64,000 nucleotides of DNA, from the NCBI GenBank assembly GCA_947568835.1, contig OX387602.1, positions 2,884,570-2,948,569 on the forward strand. Direction: 5' to 3'. Every line of letters starts with the position of its first letter. Positions within the stretch are counted from its first letter, which is position 1. The position numbers were made by a program, and so were the translations under genes. Shown here one piece after another: positions 35,656 through 47,330 of this stretch. Below the pieces are notes generated by a model that was not told where the DNA came from, did not search any database, and saw only the letters and a list, made by a program, of their open reading frames with translations. This stretch comes from Protonemura montana (Eukaryota; Arthropoda; Insecta; Plecoptera; Nemouridae).

Positions 35656-36832
35656 ATGTTGAAGCCCAAAGCTCTTACTCAAGTTCTGAGTCAAGCGAAC
35701 ACTGGGGGAGTCGAGAACACTATGTGAGTAGAAAATAAAATTCCTGAAATATGTTTGCCTATCATATGGTTTTCTGCTTCTTTAGGGTGTCATCGCAGTG
35801 TCATAAATATTTCAAGGTTATTTTTATTTGGAAGTGAGAGAAAAGCGACCTGTAATTTTTCAGGCTGTTAAACAACGAAGGAGCCCTCCTGGCATACAGC
35901 GGCTACGGTGGCAAGGATGCTCGAGTCACAGCCGCAATAGCAAGTAACATCTGGTCAGCGTATGAGAAGAATGGTCGCAATGCTTTTAAAGAAGACCGAC
36001 TCCAGTTCGTGCTAATGGAATGCATGGTGAGATTAATAGCTTTGACAATGTTTAGCGGCACCTTTGCCATTCGCCACAATTCCTAATGCTCAAAGTCGAC
36101 CACAACACAACTAAAATTCTATTTATGAAGTCTTAGCTACTTAGAGTATTTGACTGAATGTTTTGGTATGTTGGAAACATAAATTCTTAGGAGATTACTA
36201 AAGATAAGCAATATTGTGCTTGGTAAGGTATTAAATGGGTATTGAATGGTTAGAATGGGTAAGTTTTTAATCTCTTGATAGCATGGATTAGTGAAATAAG
36301 TATGTTGTTCGGATGTAGGAAGCCTTCAGAAGGGACTTTAAGCTAGTAGTCTCCTTGTGTTTTTTAAAAGGAGTTAGTCAAGATTGGAAATAAAGTTTCC
36401 TGCTCTTCCCTTCTAGTCTAAGCTCATCATCCTCATCAATTCATTCAATCACTCATTCATTCAATCACTCATTCACTGACGTATAAACCCATTGTTACAA
36501 GAGTGCATTGTAAAACACCAAAAAATTATCATTCCTTAGTCAGCTCCTTGTACCTTTGCCTTAGAGTAACAAATTGGCTGTTCGGTGTGGATTGGTGATG
36601 TTATCATAATTAGTGACTGCAACCAGTTGAGTTCAGATATCTGAGCTGGTGGCATTAAACATACTATCTGATTTGTTGCCTGCAGGAGGGCAAGGTGGCC
36701 ATTACTCAAGTTGCAAACTTGTTGTTGTGCCTCTACGCCAAAGAGAGTGTCGGGTTTGGTCTGCTGAGAGAGAAGGCGCAGGCACTGGCAATCTATTTGG
36801 AAGCACCACTCAAGCAAGTGGCCAACACCTAG
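35656..36832 (+). CDS. LAMTOR2: Ragulator subunit LAMTOR2 (p14, roadblock fold)
   Basis: Three exons (35656-35723, 35864-36026, 36686-36832) join in frame to 125 codons, exactly the length of human LAMTOR2. The protein is one of the two roadblock/LC7 subunits (with LAMTOR3) of Ragulator, which holds Rag GTPases and MAPK scaffolding on late endosomes/lysosomes and so links amino-acid supply to mTORC1. Recognisable stretches are [68 protein letters not shown] and [17 protein letters not shown]. The whole protein is one roadblock domain with no membrane segment; anchoring depends on lipidated LAMTOR1. The exon junctions are phase 2 and phase 0 with standard GT-AG sites. Intron 2 contains a diverged SINE copy. 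Confidence 0.96.
36195..36527 (+). repeat. 5S-SINE family copy B (LAMTOR2 intron 2)
   Basis: Diverged copy in sense orientation. 5S-like AAGATAAGCAATATTG, then CTTGATAGCATGGAT, GAAGCCTTCAGAAGGGAC and CCCTTCTAGTCTAAGC, then CATCATCCTCATCA, an expanded CATTCA-rich run, and GTAAAACACCAAAAAATTAT align in order with the complete SINE at 34360-34757. Its start is inexact. Confidence 0.65.
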
Positions 36833-38595
36833 CGATCGGTTGCTGGCCGGGGATCAACGAAAAGGAGAACCTAGTCCCAGCTTTTCAACTGATGTAACCT
36901 CCAAGAAGATTGACACATACAGTTTTGGTTCAAAATGACTTGATCCAATATCGTTCACTTAACTGGGCTCGAGAGAAAAGACGAGAGATACAATATTGTT
37001 AATGTTGTCAATGAAGCTAATTAAAGCTCATGCCTTGTCTAGTCTTGGCAAAAGAAAGATTACAGTTTGAGGTGCTTCGGGAGACGATTGTGTAACTGTT
37101 TTAAAAGAGGTATGCATATAACTGCCTTTGTATTTGAATGGATTGTGGTTCTCACAAAAATCGACAACTCAATCGATAGTTTCGCAAAATTCGCATCGTG
37201 GCTATCCAATTTTGGCTTGAGAAATTAAACACTAAATCTTGTAATTGATTTCCACTCATTGTTAGTATCCTAATGCTATTGTTATTTGTAAAATTGTAAC
37301 GTATATCCTTTATCCATTAAAATTATTTTAAAAATGTTATTTCATTGAAGTTATTACTGGAATCGAAACATTTTTTATGCTAGTTATGCAAATTGATGTC
37401 AAATAGGATGTCCCTATATGGGTATACAAACCTGGTTGCCTTTATTGACCTATTTTTGTCGTATGAAATGGATTTTTAAAACATCTTGTCTTTTTGCACG
37501 CTGCTTTGTGCTAACGCTCAATGCCAGGTCGGACTGGAGCGTAATGAACATTGGTGACCGAATAGAGGCTGATGGTGACATTTTTGTTCTTTTAGCTCAG
37601 CATATTTTTAAAATACATCTTGTTAGTTACTCTTAACATTCTATTATTATATCATTCTATTATTATATCCTGTCAGCTAGGAGGATTTGCACTTTAATTA
37701 AAAGAGAATTGGCAGGCTAACTCTCAAATTGCTGAGGAATATGCTACAGCTATAAAAAATCTTAATAAAATAATTGAACTATAATTTTCCCAAATGGACG
37801 AGAGCTCTACAATCTTGGATTCAAAGTTTTTTTGGAGGCTACAACCACAAACCTTCAAGTCGTATTCTTTTTTAATGAAGGGTATGGATGGGGATGACCA
37901 AATAAAATTATTCTTGTTTGTGCCCTCAAAGCAGTCATTCCAGACCCATCCTAAATGCACAATCTCTCTATAGAAATGCAATAAGGGTTAAAAATAAGGG
38001 TTATCACAAAAACGTTTACTTCATATTCAGCAAATGTAAAGAAAATCATGAGTTTCTAGCAAATGTAAAAATTGTATTGGATTTTATTCACCACCGATCA
38101 TCATTCGTTGAGTTTGAATAATCCCGCGATTAAAGCATAGAGGGCGCTTGCTGACACGAGCTATGAAACTCAAGATGGAAGACACCACGATTCCACCATA
38201 CACTGTGGTCGCCATGCGAAATCGATAGTAGCGTGTCATGTGGAAACGTGGTTTTTGTAATTTTGGTTATTTGACTCATATACATGTTACTCTTCAGCTT
38301 GAAACCTGTGAGAAAAAAAACAGCAGTGTAGTCAAATTAAATTAACTATATTTTTGCGTAAGTTGAGCTTTTTTAACTGCAAAAGAGTTAATGCGACAGC
38401 ATGCCTGGCCTTGCACGCCTGAGAATAGTATTTTATCATGGCTCTGGATTTCTTTAACTGTAGTAACCTGCTATTATATGGGTTGTGACAATGATATGAT
38501 ATTGGATAGTGAGCTATTATCTGTTAAATACATAATACCATTTTAATCTTATTTCTGGCAGGAACTGACATTAATTTTCTCATTTATTTTGGCAG
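36833..38595. other. LAMTOR2 3' flank and RRN3 5' region
   Basis: AT-rich. The RRN3 N-terminal exon must lie here or in its 5' part, because the exon at 38596 begins in the middle of a codon. ATGs at 38163, 38284 and 38401 were tried, but none has a good donor in the phase required (one base carried over), so the first exon stays unassigned. Confidence 0.5.
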
Positions 38596-41193
38596 GTCTT
38601 CCTCAAAGAACAGCTGCTACGGAGGAGTTGGACACTCACAATTTAGCAATGTCTTTAGCAGAAAATACAAGCTTGTACTCGGCAAGCAGAGAAGCTAACA
38701 ATACACAATTAAAAATCCGCTCGGCTAGGACTGAAGCCATACAGCTGCCAACAAACCTTGAGGATGTTCTTGTTAACTTTGTTGAACGGAACGATGTTAC
38801 TACTTATGAACATTTAGTATGCGTTTTAAAGAACTGTGATATTAATGATAGTGACTTAGAAAGTTTGCTTTCAAGCACTAGTAAAATAATATCCTTATTG
38901 GATGCAGATCTTCACCACTTTGTTGAAGTGTTGCTGGCTGTTAAATGGGTGAAAAGGGGGCAAGGAGTAGCTTGCAAGTACCGAAGGTTCTTAATAGACT
39001 TGCTCTCTGCACACAATTATTACATGGAGCAGGCTCTTGTTAATTTAGTCGACAGCTTCAAATCAGGTATGCTGTCAGCTTATATTTTTTTATTACATTT
39101 TAGATCCAGTGAGGTTGTTATGTTGCAATTGGTTGTGCAATTGACAGTGACACAGTGACAGTAAAGGTTTTCCTTTAAAGTTTTAAAATATTAGAGACAG
39201 TATTCTCTAATCAGTAGAGATGTAGTCCTGTATTTATATATTCTAATTATAAATGTGTCACTTTAGTTAGTGTCAAATTAAATTGATCTGTAAAATACCA
39301 TCAAAAAGGCGATCCGACAAGAATTACCCGTGCGGCGGTATAGCACAAAATTACCCCTAATTTTATGTCATTTTCGTTTTTTAGACGATGAAACCGAATG
39401 GATAGATGGGACACCAAGTGATGAGGAAGCTTTGAGTTTTCAAAATGCCCACGTTACATTGCAAGTCTTACTGAAGATTATACCAATGTCGTGCTCACTC
39501 TTGGTGAAAGTCATTGATCGAAAATTCCCATATTTTAAACGTGGTGCACATTGGCACGAGTCTTATGTGTACAACATGCTGAAAATAATAGAACACCATC
39601 CACAATTAAGACTAGACATGCTTCTTATAATTGTCAATAGGTAAGTTACTTTGGTTATCGGTATTGGATTAGAAATAGTAGTTTCGTTTGGCAATAACAT
39701 GTGGTACCTAGTTGCTACCAACTGAAATCTTATCACAATTTCTCTCTTCCAGGCTTTTGATCTTGGACGTAAATTCACCAAAGTCTGAGATTGCGGACTT
39801 TGAAGATGAAACTAACACTGTGATGGAAACGAATAATTCTGAACCTGAAATGTTTTCGATGGAAGAAAGTGAAGAACCACCTAGAATAAGACAAGCTCCA
39901 AAGATGAACCATCCGATTGCTCAAAACCTTGACGTGGTCATGTACCACGTTTTTAGATATCTCCGCCAAGCCTGTTTTAAAGAACAAGTCCGACTGAGTG
40001 GAAATGAAGAGGCTAAGCCACCTGTTGTTGATTGGACTACCACAAAGAGTCTTTATCACGACATGCTCACTGTTTTCGATAGACTCATCTTGCCTGCTCA
40101 CGAGACGCACCACGTTCAGTTCATCATGTTCTTCATGACTAGCTTCAACGTAACGATTGCAGAGACTTTCCTGAACTATCTGTGGCGTAAAGTGACTTCG
40201 GTCACCGAATCCCCAGTGGTCAGGCAAACGTCCGTACTCTATATCGCTAGTCTTTTGGCAAGAGCAACGTTCATTCCTTTAGTGTAAGATTCCCATTATT
40301 TATCTTGTCTTGAAATCTGACTTTAAATCTAGCCTTGCATTTTTTGACGTGTTACTTGCTTTCTAGGGTTTTGAAGAACATGATATCGCACACTGCCTTT
40401 TGGATTCACAACTACATCTCTAATCAAGACGGGCTGGAGAAATCCAACTCTGATTTACGCATTCACTCAGTTTTCTTCTCCGTCTGCCAAGCGCTGTTTT
40501 ACGTGATTGCCTTTAGACATCGAGATCTGGTCAACACTAGAAAAAGTAAGATAAAAGCTCGCTGTTCGAATCGGTGTACATCAAGCATTGTAACTTGATT
40601 TTCAGCTGCCCTCTCATATTAGTGGGACCTCTCTAAATGTACTGTTACATTTCAATTGATTCCAGCTCAAGCATGCATGATGTTTGAATACTAATTAAAG
40701 AAACTTATATTTACGAGTGCCTTCTTTTTCAGATCTGACGTTTCTCCAAAGCTTGAATGTGACACGAATCGTGACATGCAGGCTGAATCCCCTGCGTGTG
40801 TGCATACCGCCGGTCGTGCAGAACTTTGCAGCCGTTACGAGAACCTATCAGCTGGCGTACTGTTACACCATCATCGAGCACAATGCCCGCAATGTGCTGC
40901 CGATTGTCTACCAAGACAACAACGGAATCGCCGTTGACTATATCGAAACTTTTTTCCCGTTTGACCCATTCTTACTCGTGAGGTCTGGAGCAGATATCGT
41001 GCCCATCTACCGAGAATATCAAGGGGCTGAAGCACCGTTGGAGGAGCAACTGGACGACGCTGATGGAGAATTAGACATTGCAGTGGCAATTAAAAAGGAA
41101 GAGGACGACGATTTTCTTTCTGAACTAGCTTGTTCTACGATTAACACAGATATGTTTTCTTATGGGTCCTCACCTGGGTTCAAGCACATGTAA
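38596..41193 (+). CDS. RRN3: RNA polymerase I initiation factor RRN3 (TIF-IA), 5' exon unresolved
   Basis: Five exons (38596-39066, 39385-39640, 39753-40283, 40367-40545, 40733-41193) join in frame to about 632 codons. A short first exon is missing. RRN3/TIF-IA bridges Pol I to the SL1 promoter complex and is the growth-regulated switch of rRNA synthesis in the nucleolus. The HEAT-repeat-like fold is spread over the length: LLDADLHHFVEVLLAVKW, HVTLQVLLKIIPMSCSLL, FPYFKRGAHWHESYVYNML, NLDVVMYHVFRYLRQ, VQFIMFFMTSFN, RQTSVLYIASLLARATFIP, NPLRVCIPPVVQNFAAV and the near-diagnostic FFPFDPFLLVRSG. An acidic stretch (DFEDETN, MEESEEP; ~265-290) sits mid-protein, as in human RRN3. The tail has an acidic patch (KKEEDDDF) with possible phosphosites. 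All visible introns are short GT-AG. Confidence 0.92.
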
Positions 41194-42488
41194 AGATTGG
41201 TACAATCTTTCTACTTCTGAGTGCTGTTTATTTTTGACGTGGTATTATGTTTGAAATATTAGCTTAGATTCGCCCATAATGAATACTCTCTGATTGTATG
41301 TTATTACTTATTACCTAGTTGTTCAAGAAGGTTATTTTAATTTTAATGCTCTGAGCACATAATTATTGAATACCTATTCATTCTGTTACATATAAGATAT
41401 GTTGTGATTTAATTTGCTAGTTAGGAATAAATTGGAAGGTGACACTTGAAATAATATAAAACCTTACATGTACTTATAAATGTTATATTATTAAAACAAA
41501 AGTACTTGTATTCCACATGTATAATTTTCCATTATTGATTTCCCATTGAACAACATGTCTGAGCATCTCTTCTCTGTTTGTTTGGCTTTAAGGTTGAGGA
41601 AATACTCCATGGAAATTGTGCATTTGTGCTGCTTATGTATCTCTATTGCAATGATTGATTTTTTGGCATTTAAAAAAATCTGGTGCGTCGTTGACACAAT
41701 TTATTTAGCAATAGTGTTTCTTTTTCAAACTTGCGTACAGTTTTGAGGAAGATTTTGGTTATGTTGGTTCTATTTGCCCCTGGGTTGCAGTAACTGTAAG
41801 CCCCATGGTTGATTGTAACGTAGGATTCAAGGTGAGATGTAGGATTTAGGTGGGTCGATTTTTCAAATTTTGTAACCAAATCTACACAGCTGTAAATCTC
41901 AACCTCATCCTGTGTCAAACAAAAACAAGTCTGATTGGAAGAAACTCGATGAGTACTGTCATGAATGCATTGAGGTCGCCCAACCTCAAGCCCTCTTCCC
42001 CCAACCCACCAACTTCCGCAAGACCCTAGAAATCCTTTTCCACAATCCCGACTGTCTTTCAAACTGTTTTTTTCAAACCCAAAAGCAGAAAACCACTTGT
42101 TCTTTTAAAACTTTTACTCTCCACTCGCCTGGCATAAGAACGACCTCAGATAAATGGCGAAGAGTTGAGGATGTTGTTTTTCCGTTCACTTGGCTTCGTA
42201 ACTAGGCCTAGAATCTTGAGATTTTTTAATTTGGTGACAATGACATGCATTATATATTGCACTGGTGTGACAGCGAGTTGAATCGGCAAGTGGCAAGTTT
42301 TTTCGGTTGGCATTGAGCTATTTCGCCTGAGAGCTATTGGGAGACGGTCGAGTTTTAAGCCGATACCGCCTAGAGTACCTAACCTCCAAATTGGCGTCCT
42401 TCCTGCCCTCAAATTTAAAGTCGGCAGCCACCCATAATTTCGACGCTGCTAATCGCTCATCCAATACACGGCCAACAAATAAAACAAA
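41194..42488. other. RRN3 3' UTR and spacer
   Basis: AT-rich 3' flank with AATAAA at 41426-41431. The open frames around 41670-42060 (minus) and 41912-42205 (plus) overlap each other and match nothing I recognise. Confidence 0.45.
41426..41431 (+). terminator. Poly(A) signal AATAAA for RRN3
   Basis: AATAAA 233 bases after the RRN3 stop codon. Confidence 0.4.
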
Positions 42489-42731
42489 ATGTCTTCAGGA
42501 TTTGGAAGATTTTTTATACCATACTTTGCGACTAAACCGCGTGAATTGGCTAGAACTTACGTAGAATGCAATAGAATAAACATGATAACTTGTCAGTCCG
42601 GTGGGAATAAGAAATTTAGCCGACATAAATTTTTCTCCCCACATCCGTTCCCACCTCAACCACGTTACCCATCGTCTCATCGAATGACGTATGTTGACAC
42701 CTTTTTAAACGTGGAAGAAAAAGTGACACAG
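42489..42731 (+). CDS. Orphan coding exon candidate (hypothetical protein)
   Basis: An ATG in a good context (AACAAAATGTCT) opens 81 codons that look protein-like: MSSGFGRFFIPYFATKPREL, a Pro/His-rich middle (FFSPHPFPPQPRYPSSHR), then TYVDTFLNVEEKVTQ. It ends at a good donor, CACAG|GTAATT, in phase 0; without splicing the frame continues to 42887. I do not recognise the family. No clear second exon could be matched downstream before the DAG lipase gene. It could be the first exon of a short gene between 42.4 and 47 kb, or a chance frame. The amino-acid mix is less biased than that of nearby spurious frames. Confidence 0.35.
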
Positions 42732-43498
42732 GTAATTACTTGCTTCATCATTGTGACATCGTATTGTAGTAAGTATTCGTGTAGGTACCAGCATCGCACA
42801 AGTTTGAAGTTGAAGATAAGAGGGTTAAAATCACAAACTTCTTCTCCAGAGTGTGCTTACGTGGTCAGGCAAAAAAAAGTCGAATAACTAGCTTGTATAC
42901 AGTGTATGATCAACTTAAATGAAAATATAGTGCATTATGCTGCTAAAATAACCAATTATATTGCCTTAAGGAAATTCTGAAAATTTCCAATTTAGTAAAA
43001 TGCGAGTAATTGCAGCAAGGTTTTATTTTTTCTTGTGACTTATTTTAAAAGAAAGAGGTACGCTCTTAGTTCGGCTAATACAATCCATGTTAACAAAAAG
43101 AAACAAAACAACAGAAGAAGTGGTATTCCCCGTCTTCATTTTCTTGCTATTCAGGTACCCTGGGGTAGGTAAGTAATTAGTTACAATTAGATAGTTGGTT
43201 CGCACTTGTGGTAGCCGATGCATTTGACGTCCGCTCTAAAGTCCCGCCGTGAAATCGAAGGTATGTTCTAGGCACGAGAAAAAAAAGTGCCGCAGGTGTG
43301 GAGTAGATGCGATTGGATTGGAGCATCAGAGCGCGTCTTGAGGAGAAACGCGTGCAAAGGTGCAAGAGCAGGCAAGAGCAGTCCGTTCTTAGAGGCCTCC
43401 GCGAGCAGAGCGATGCTTGGCCATCGGCCTGTGCTCGCATCCTATCGTTCGCAGACCAAGCGTTACGAAATTACAGTTGACGTGTTGGCCATATCAAC

Positions 43499-43559
43499 AT
43501 GACTCTTGAGCAATTGATATTCTACGATCTGGATTTAAATCGAATATCTCAACAGCTGG
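43499..43559 (+). CDS. Possible short initial exon
   Basis: ATG followed by 20 codons (MTLEQLIFYDLDLNRISQQL) plus one base, ending at a consensus donor G|GTAAGT. The composition is protein-like, but the stretch is too short to identify and no partner exon was found. It may be a false exon. Confidence 0.2.
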
Positions 43560-45724
43560 GTAAGTCATAGAGTTCATAAGTATGACCGTTAATATTTCAG
43601 TCGCGTAGATGATAGGCTGCGAGACCACGACTGGGCCTGGTGACAGATCCACGACTTTGATCATATCAGCACAGCTTTAAGTGTACACAGACCCTAGTCA
43701 TTCACACAGTTTTGGCAATAGAAACATATTTCGTTGCGAAATGTTTCTTTCGCCATGTTCGTGTACGCGGCATCGTCTCGGTTCTGTCTGTCGGTTCAGG
43801 TGAATTTCAATCATTCGATGGCGCACCAGCTAGGAACAGATTTCTCTGAGCTCCGGTTCTGAGCACCTGTTGGGTGTCTTAGGCGATCGAAATGGTTCAT
43901 GATCTACCTTGAAATTATGTTTCACCGCGCAATTCAAAGACTGGCGCAAACTAGTCAAGTGATGCACTTTCTTTTCGATCGACTTAGCATAGGCATGATC
44001 AAGTATGAGCGGAATTATGCCTACATTACTGTTATGATCGCTCAAAGTGATGACTGCGAAAGAATTTATTACTAGCTGCAATTTGAGCCCCATCTCAGAT
44101 ACCCATGTAAGAAGTAGTTGAACGAGTTGTGGGCCTAGATATGTAGCAGATCACTCTTTCATGTAATACCCGGTGAGTACACAAATTTGCGAGAAACAAA
44201 AATCTCTTCTTGAATAACTCACGCAGGCAATTGTTTTGGGATCTCCATCCAGACCCGAAGGCTACCTGTCGATGGCCGCCAATCCACTGAGTGTCACTTT
44301 CTGATGCATGATACGCTACGATGGACTCGGATAATGGCACGTGATTAGATTTGAGGTTTTTCTCAAATATGCAATATTAACTTGACATCCTGCCTAAAAT
44401 GTTGTATTGTCTATTTTTTTATTACTGTTATTGTGATTATAATGTTAGCTAAAATCTTGCGAGTCCTTAACGACGAGAGATACGAAGGTGTAACTCAGCG
44501 AAGTAGTACCTAGCTCATACGATTGAATGTATGAATTCAAACAAGATTTCAAACAAGATTTAAATTGTTTTATGTTATTACTCATTTAGTGAGACACTGT
44601 AGTACTTACAATAGTTACTACCTTTTGTAAGTAAAATACAATTACCTGTACGTCACCAGGTTTTGTTATAAAAGTGTGATTTTAAAATAATTTTAGCTCG
44701 TCATAAATAGGTACGTGCCTTGTACGTTTTATAGCTAGATATTTGATATTCAATATTGCAAGTTTTGCACGATAAAAAATATTTACAAGCAATTCCAATA
44801 TAATTGCAACCTTCAATGTTTTCTGCTTGGTACACTGTATAGGGAAATTCAATTGTCGATCTTCGCAAGAGTGTCACATTTAACATTCTTGCGGTAGTCT
44901 GTGATGTCATTCGCGGTCGAGTATTCTGATGTGTAGTTCAAAATGGCAAAGAGGGACGAGGAGAGACAGTTTGGATCAAAACACAAACCTTGTCACACGA
45001 TTTGAGTGTTAATGGTGCATCAAAGAGTGATATAGTACTTGTACATGGCAGCATTACCTAACAGTACCTCCGAACTGCTGCTCATTACCAATGCAGTATT
45101 ACGCTTAAGGTGAAGATCAAGAGTCATTCTACAGTTTGTCAATCAACTTGCAGTACCTCCTACTTTTTGTGCCTAATGTAAATTCTTCAAAGTCTGCATG
45201 ATGGATTCGGTCGCCTGCATACGAAACGATATTTTCCAATTTCCATGATTGGAGTTACCTATAGTCTAGTGCAGGAGACTTTCTACACAAGCTAATTGCA
45301 GTTATTGTTGCAAATTTCCGTCGATGCGTACAATGCGTGGGCGCACGAGGGGTGGGAACTTCAATGCACGTTGCTCGGGCCCAACACGCAATCTGTATCG
45401 TTCATAGTGGAAGGCACTTCAGATACATGCAAGCCACTTCCCGGATAGACATATGCACCTTACGAAAGGAAATTAGGAAATGTAGGACATTAGCAAATTT
45501 TTTGCCTAAGCAGTTTTTGGTTCTGGACATGGAAGATGAAGGATCCGGGTTGGGCACCAATTTATGAGAGGTTATCAGTGTTCCTAATAAAATTACGCTT
45601 CCCATTGCATGTATTTGCAAGTTTGATCAGATTTTACAAAATGAAAGGGGCTCATTTCAGTGTTAGCCTATATGATTGCAAGTAATTCAACATTTTTGGC
45701 CCAAAACGAGTCAGCGATCGGGAC

Positions 45725-45830
45725 TGCAAAGATCTTCACCAAGTCTCTTCTTCAGATCTTCAAGATCTTGATTCAAATTCAAGATTCTCAAGATCCTCAA
45801 GATCTTCTCTGTATTCACCAAGTCTTGCCA
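45725..45830. repeat. Degenerate AAGATCTTC-type simple repeat
   Basis: Overlapping palindromic AAGATCTT units and two copies of CACCAAGTCT within about 100 bases. Confidence 0.5.
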
Positions 45831-47330
45831 GTTTTTTTCGATATAAATGTGGTTTTCGTTTGACAAACGGAGTGCACAAAACATACCGCTTCAAAAACGC
45901 AGTAAAAGAAACATTACGGGACTCCGAGCCCACTAGCAGGCCTATAGATTCAATAAGTTTTCGTTTCTTCAAATACTAGTGGTATACTGAGAAAAAGACG
46001 AATTAAGATCTGTGCGCTCATTGCTTGTTACTGTCATTAGGCAATGGTCATTTCCACACTAATTTTCTATAATCTTTAAATTAATGTAATTGACGATGCA
46101 TATACCTGAAGACCACAAGCATGTAGGTAGAAGAAGATACTATAAATTAAGAAATAACAGTTAAAAAATGTATTTACTGTCTGAATAACATATGTTTTAA
46201 ATTTGATTGAACTGATAACACCGAATTATTGATTAAACGACCTTGCTGTAAGTGAAAGCGGATGTTTTCATCATGAGCAGTCACACTCTAAGATCACACC
46301 ACACATGCTGTACGCTATACAGTGTAGGTATACCTATCCACCGGCAGAACACTCTTAAAGCGGCAAACAGGTGAAAGTGCAGGTGAAAGCATTTGGTAGA
46401 ACCACTTTGTCGTTCGATGCCGAAGAATAATATGAGATATATACTTGCGTTGTCGCCGAGATCGCCTGAGCATTCAGGTCACCAGTGCCCCTGTGGAGAC
46501 GCAGCAACATCAGTGCATGTACCTACCTACGGGTAGAGCACGAGATCGGACCTAGAACTGTTTCTGTCTAAACGAGACAAGAATCTTTTGATACCGGCGT
46601 AAAATGTGGCCTCCGGCTGTGCGAAGAGACGACGCACACAGGATGCTGATCGTTGGGTACTAAGGGCACGCGGGTAATTGCATCTCGGTGACGGTCTTGA
46701 GTCATGAAAATTATCGGCGACATTTTACCTGGTGTGACCTGGTTCACCAAATCTGACGACGCGATGGGTAACCCATTCACAAAACAAGGTCATTTACCTT
46801 GGCAGACTGTGGTTTTAGAGATGCTTGGGGCGTAATAGCGTTGTTTTGAGTGATATTGTGACGATATAAAAAGTTTAACATCTGTATGACTTGTGCATTT
46901 TATCTCAATCTAACACTTGATTCATTTACGATTTGCTTTCTCCGTCTTTTATTGTCTGTCGTGGCTTTGTTCACCACCGGATATCGATGGTCAGATGGTC
47001 AATCGGAGAGTGTTAATCAGAAAATTAACAAAGATATCTTCAAGAGCGTTAACATCTCCAATCTCTACGTGACAGTCTAGCTCCACGAACACATTCGTAG
47101 TTTCACTGTGAAATGATAAGCACAAGTTGTGTGCCACTATAGGTACCATCAATGTTTGCTATATTTGGTCCTTAATACTACCCGAGACCGTCAATCTATT
47201 CATGTCGTCGTAACCTTGGCTCGCTGATGGTGACCAAAGAAACAAATAGCCAAGTCATGCACGCACTTTAAAAAACTCTTTAATATATTTTCTTTCCTTT
47301 TGAAATCTTCAGATTGAACGAGCCCCGATA

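Larger units (their letters stand above)
42732..47330. other. Gene-poor interval between orphan exon and DAG lipase
   Basis: 4.6 kb, more GC-rich in patches (43200-43460, 43720-43950, 44230-44340, 46440-46780). Several short open frames occur on both strands but none encodes a recognisable domain. A second exon-like stretch is at 43499-43559. Positions 45725-45830 are a degenerate repeat of CAAGATCTT and CACCAAGTCT units. The DAG lipase promoter should lie just before 47331. Confidence 0.4.

Noticed and set aside
38163-38226. Frame MKLKMEDTTIPPYT as first exon of RRN3
   Set aside because: It has a plausible start, but no donor in the needed phase (one base carried over) before the stop codon.
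44095-44340. 81-codon minus-strand frame (MPLSESIVAYHASE...)
   Set aside because: The first 26 codons could end at a GTAGCC donor, but no acceptor exon or family match was found.
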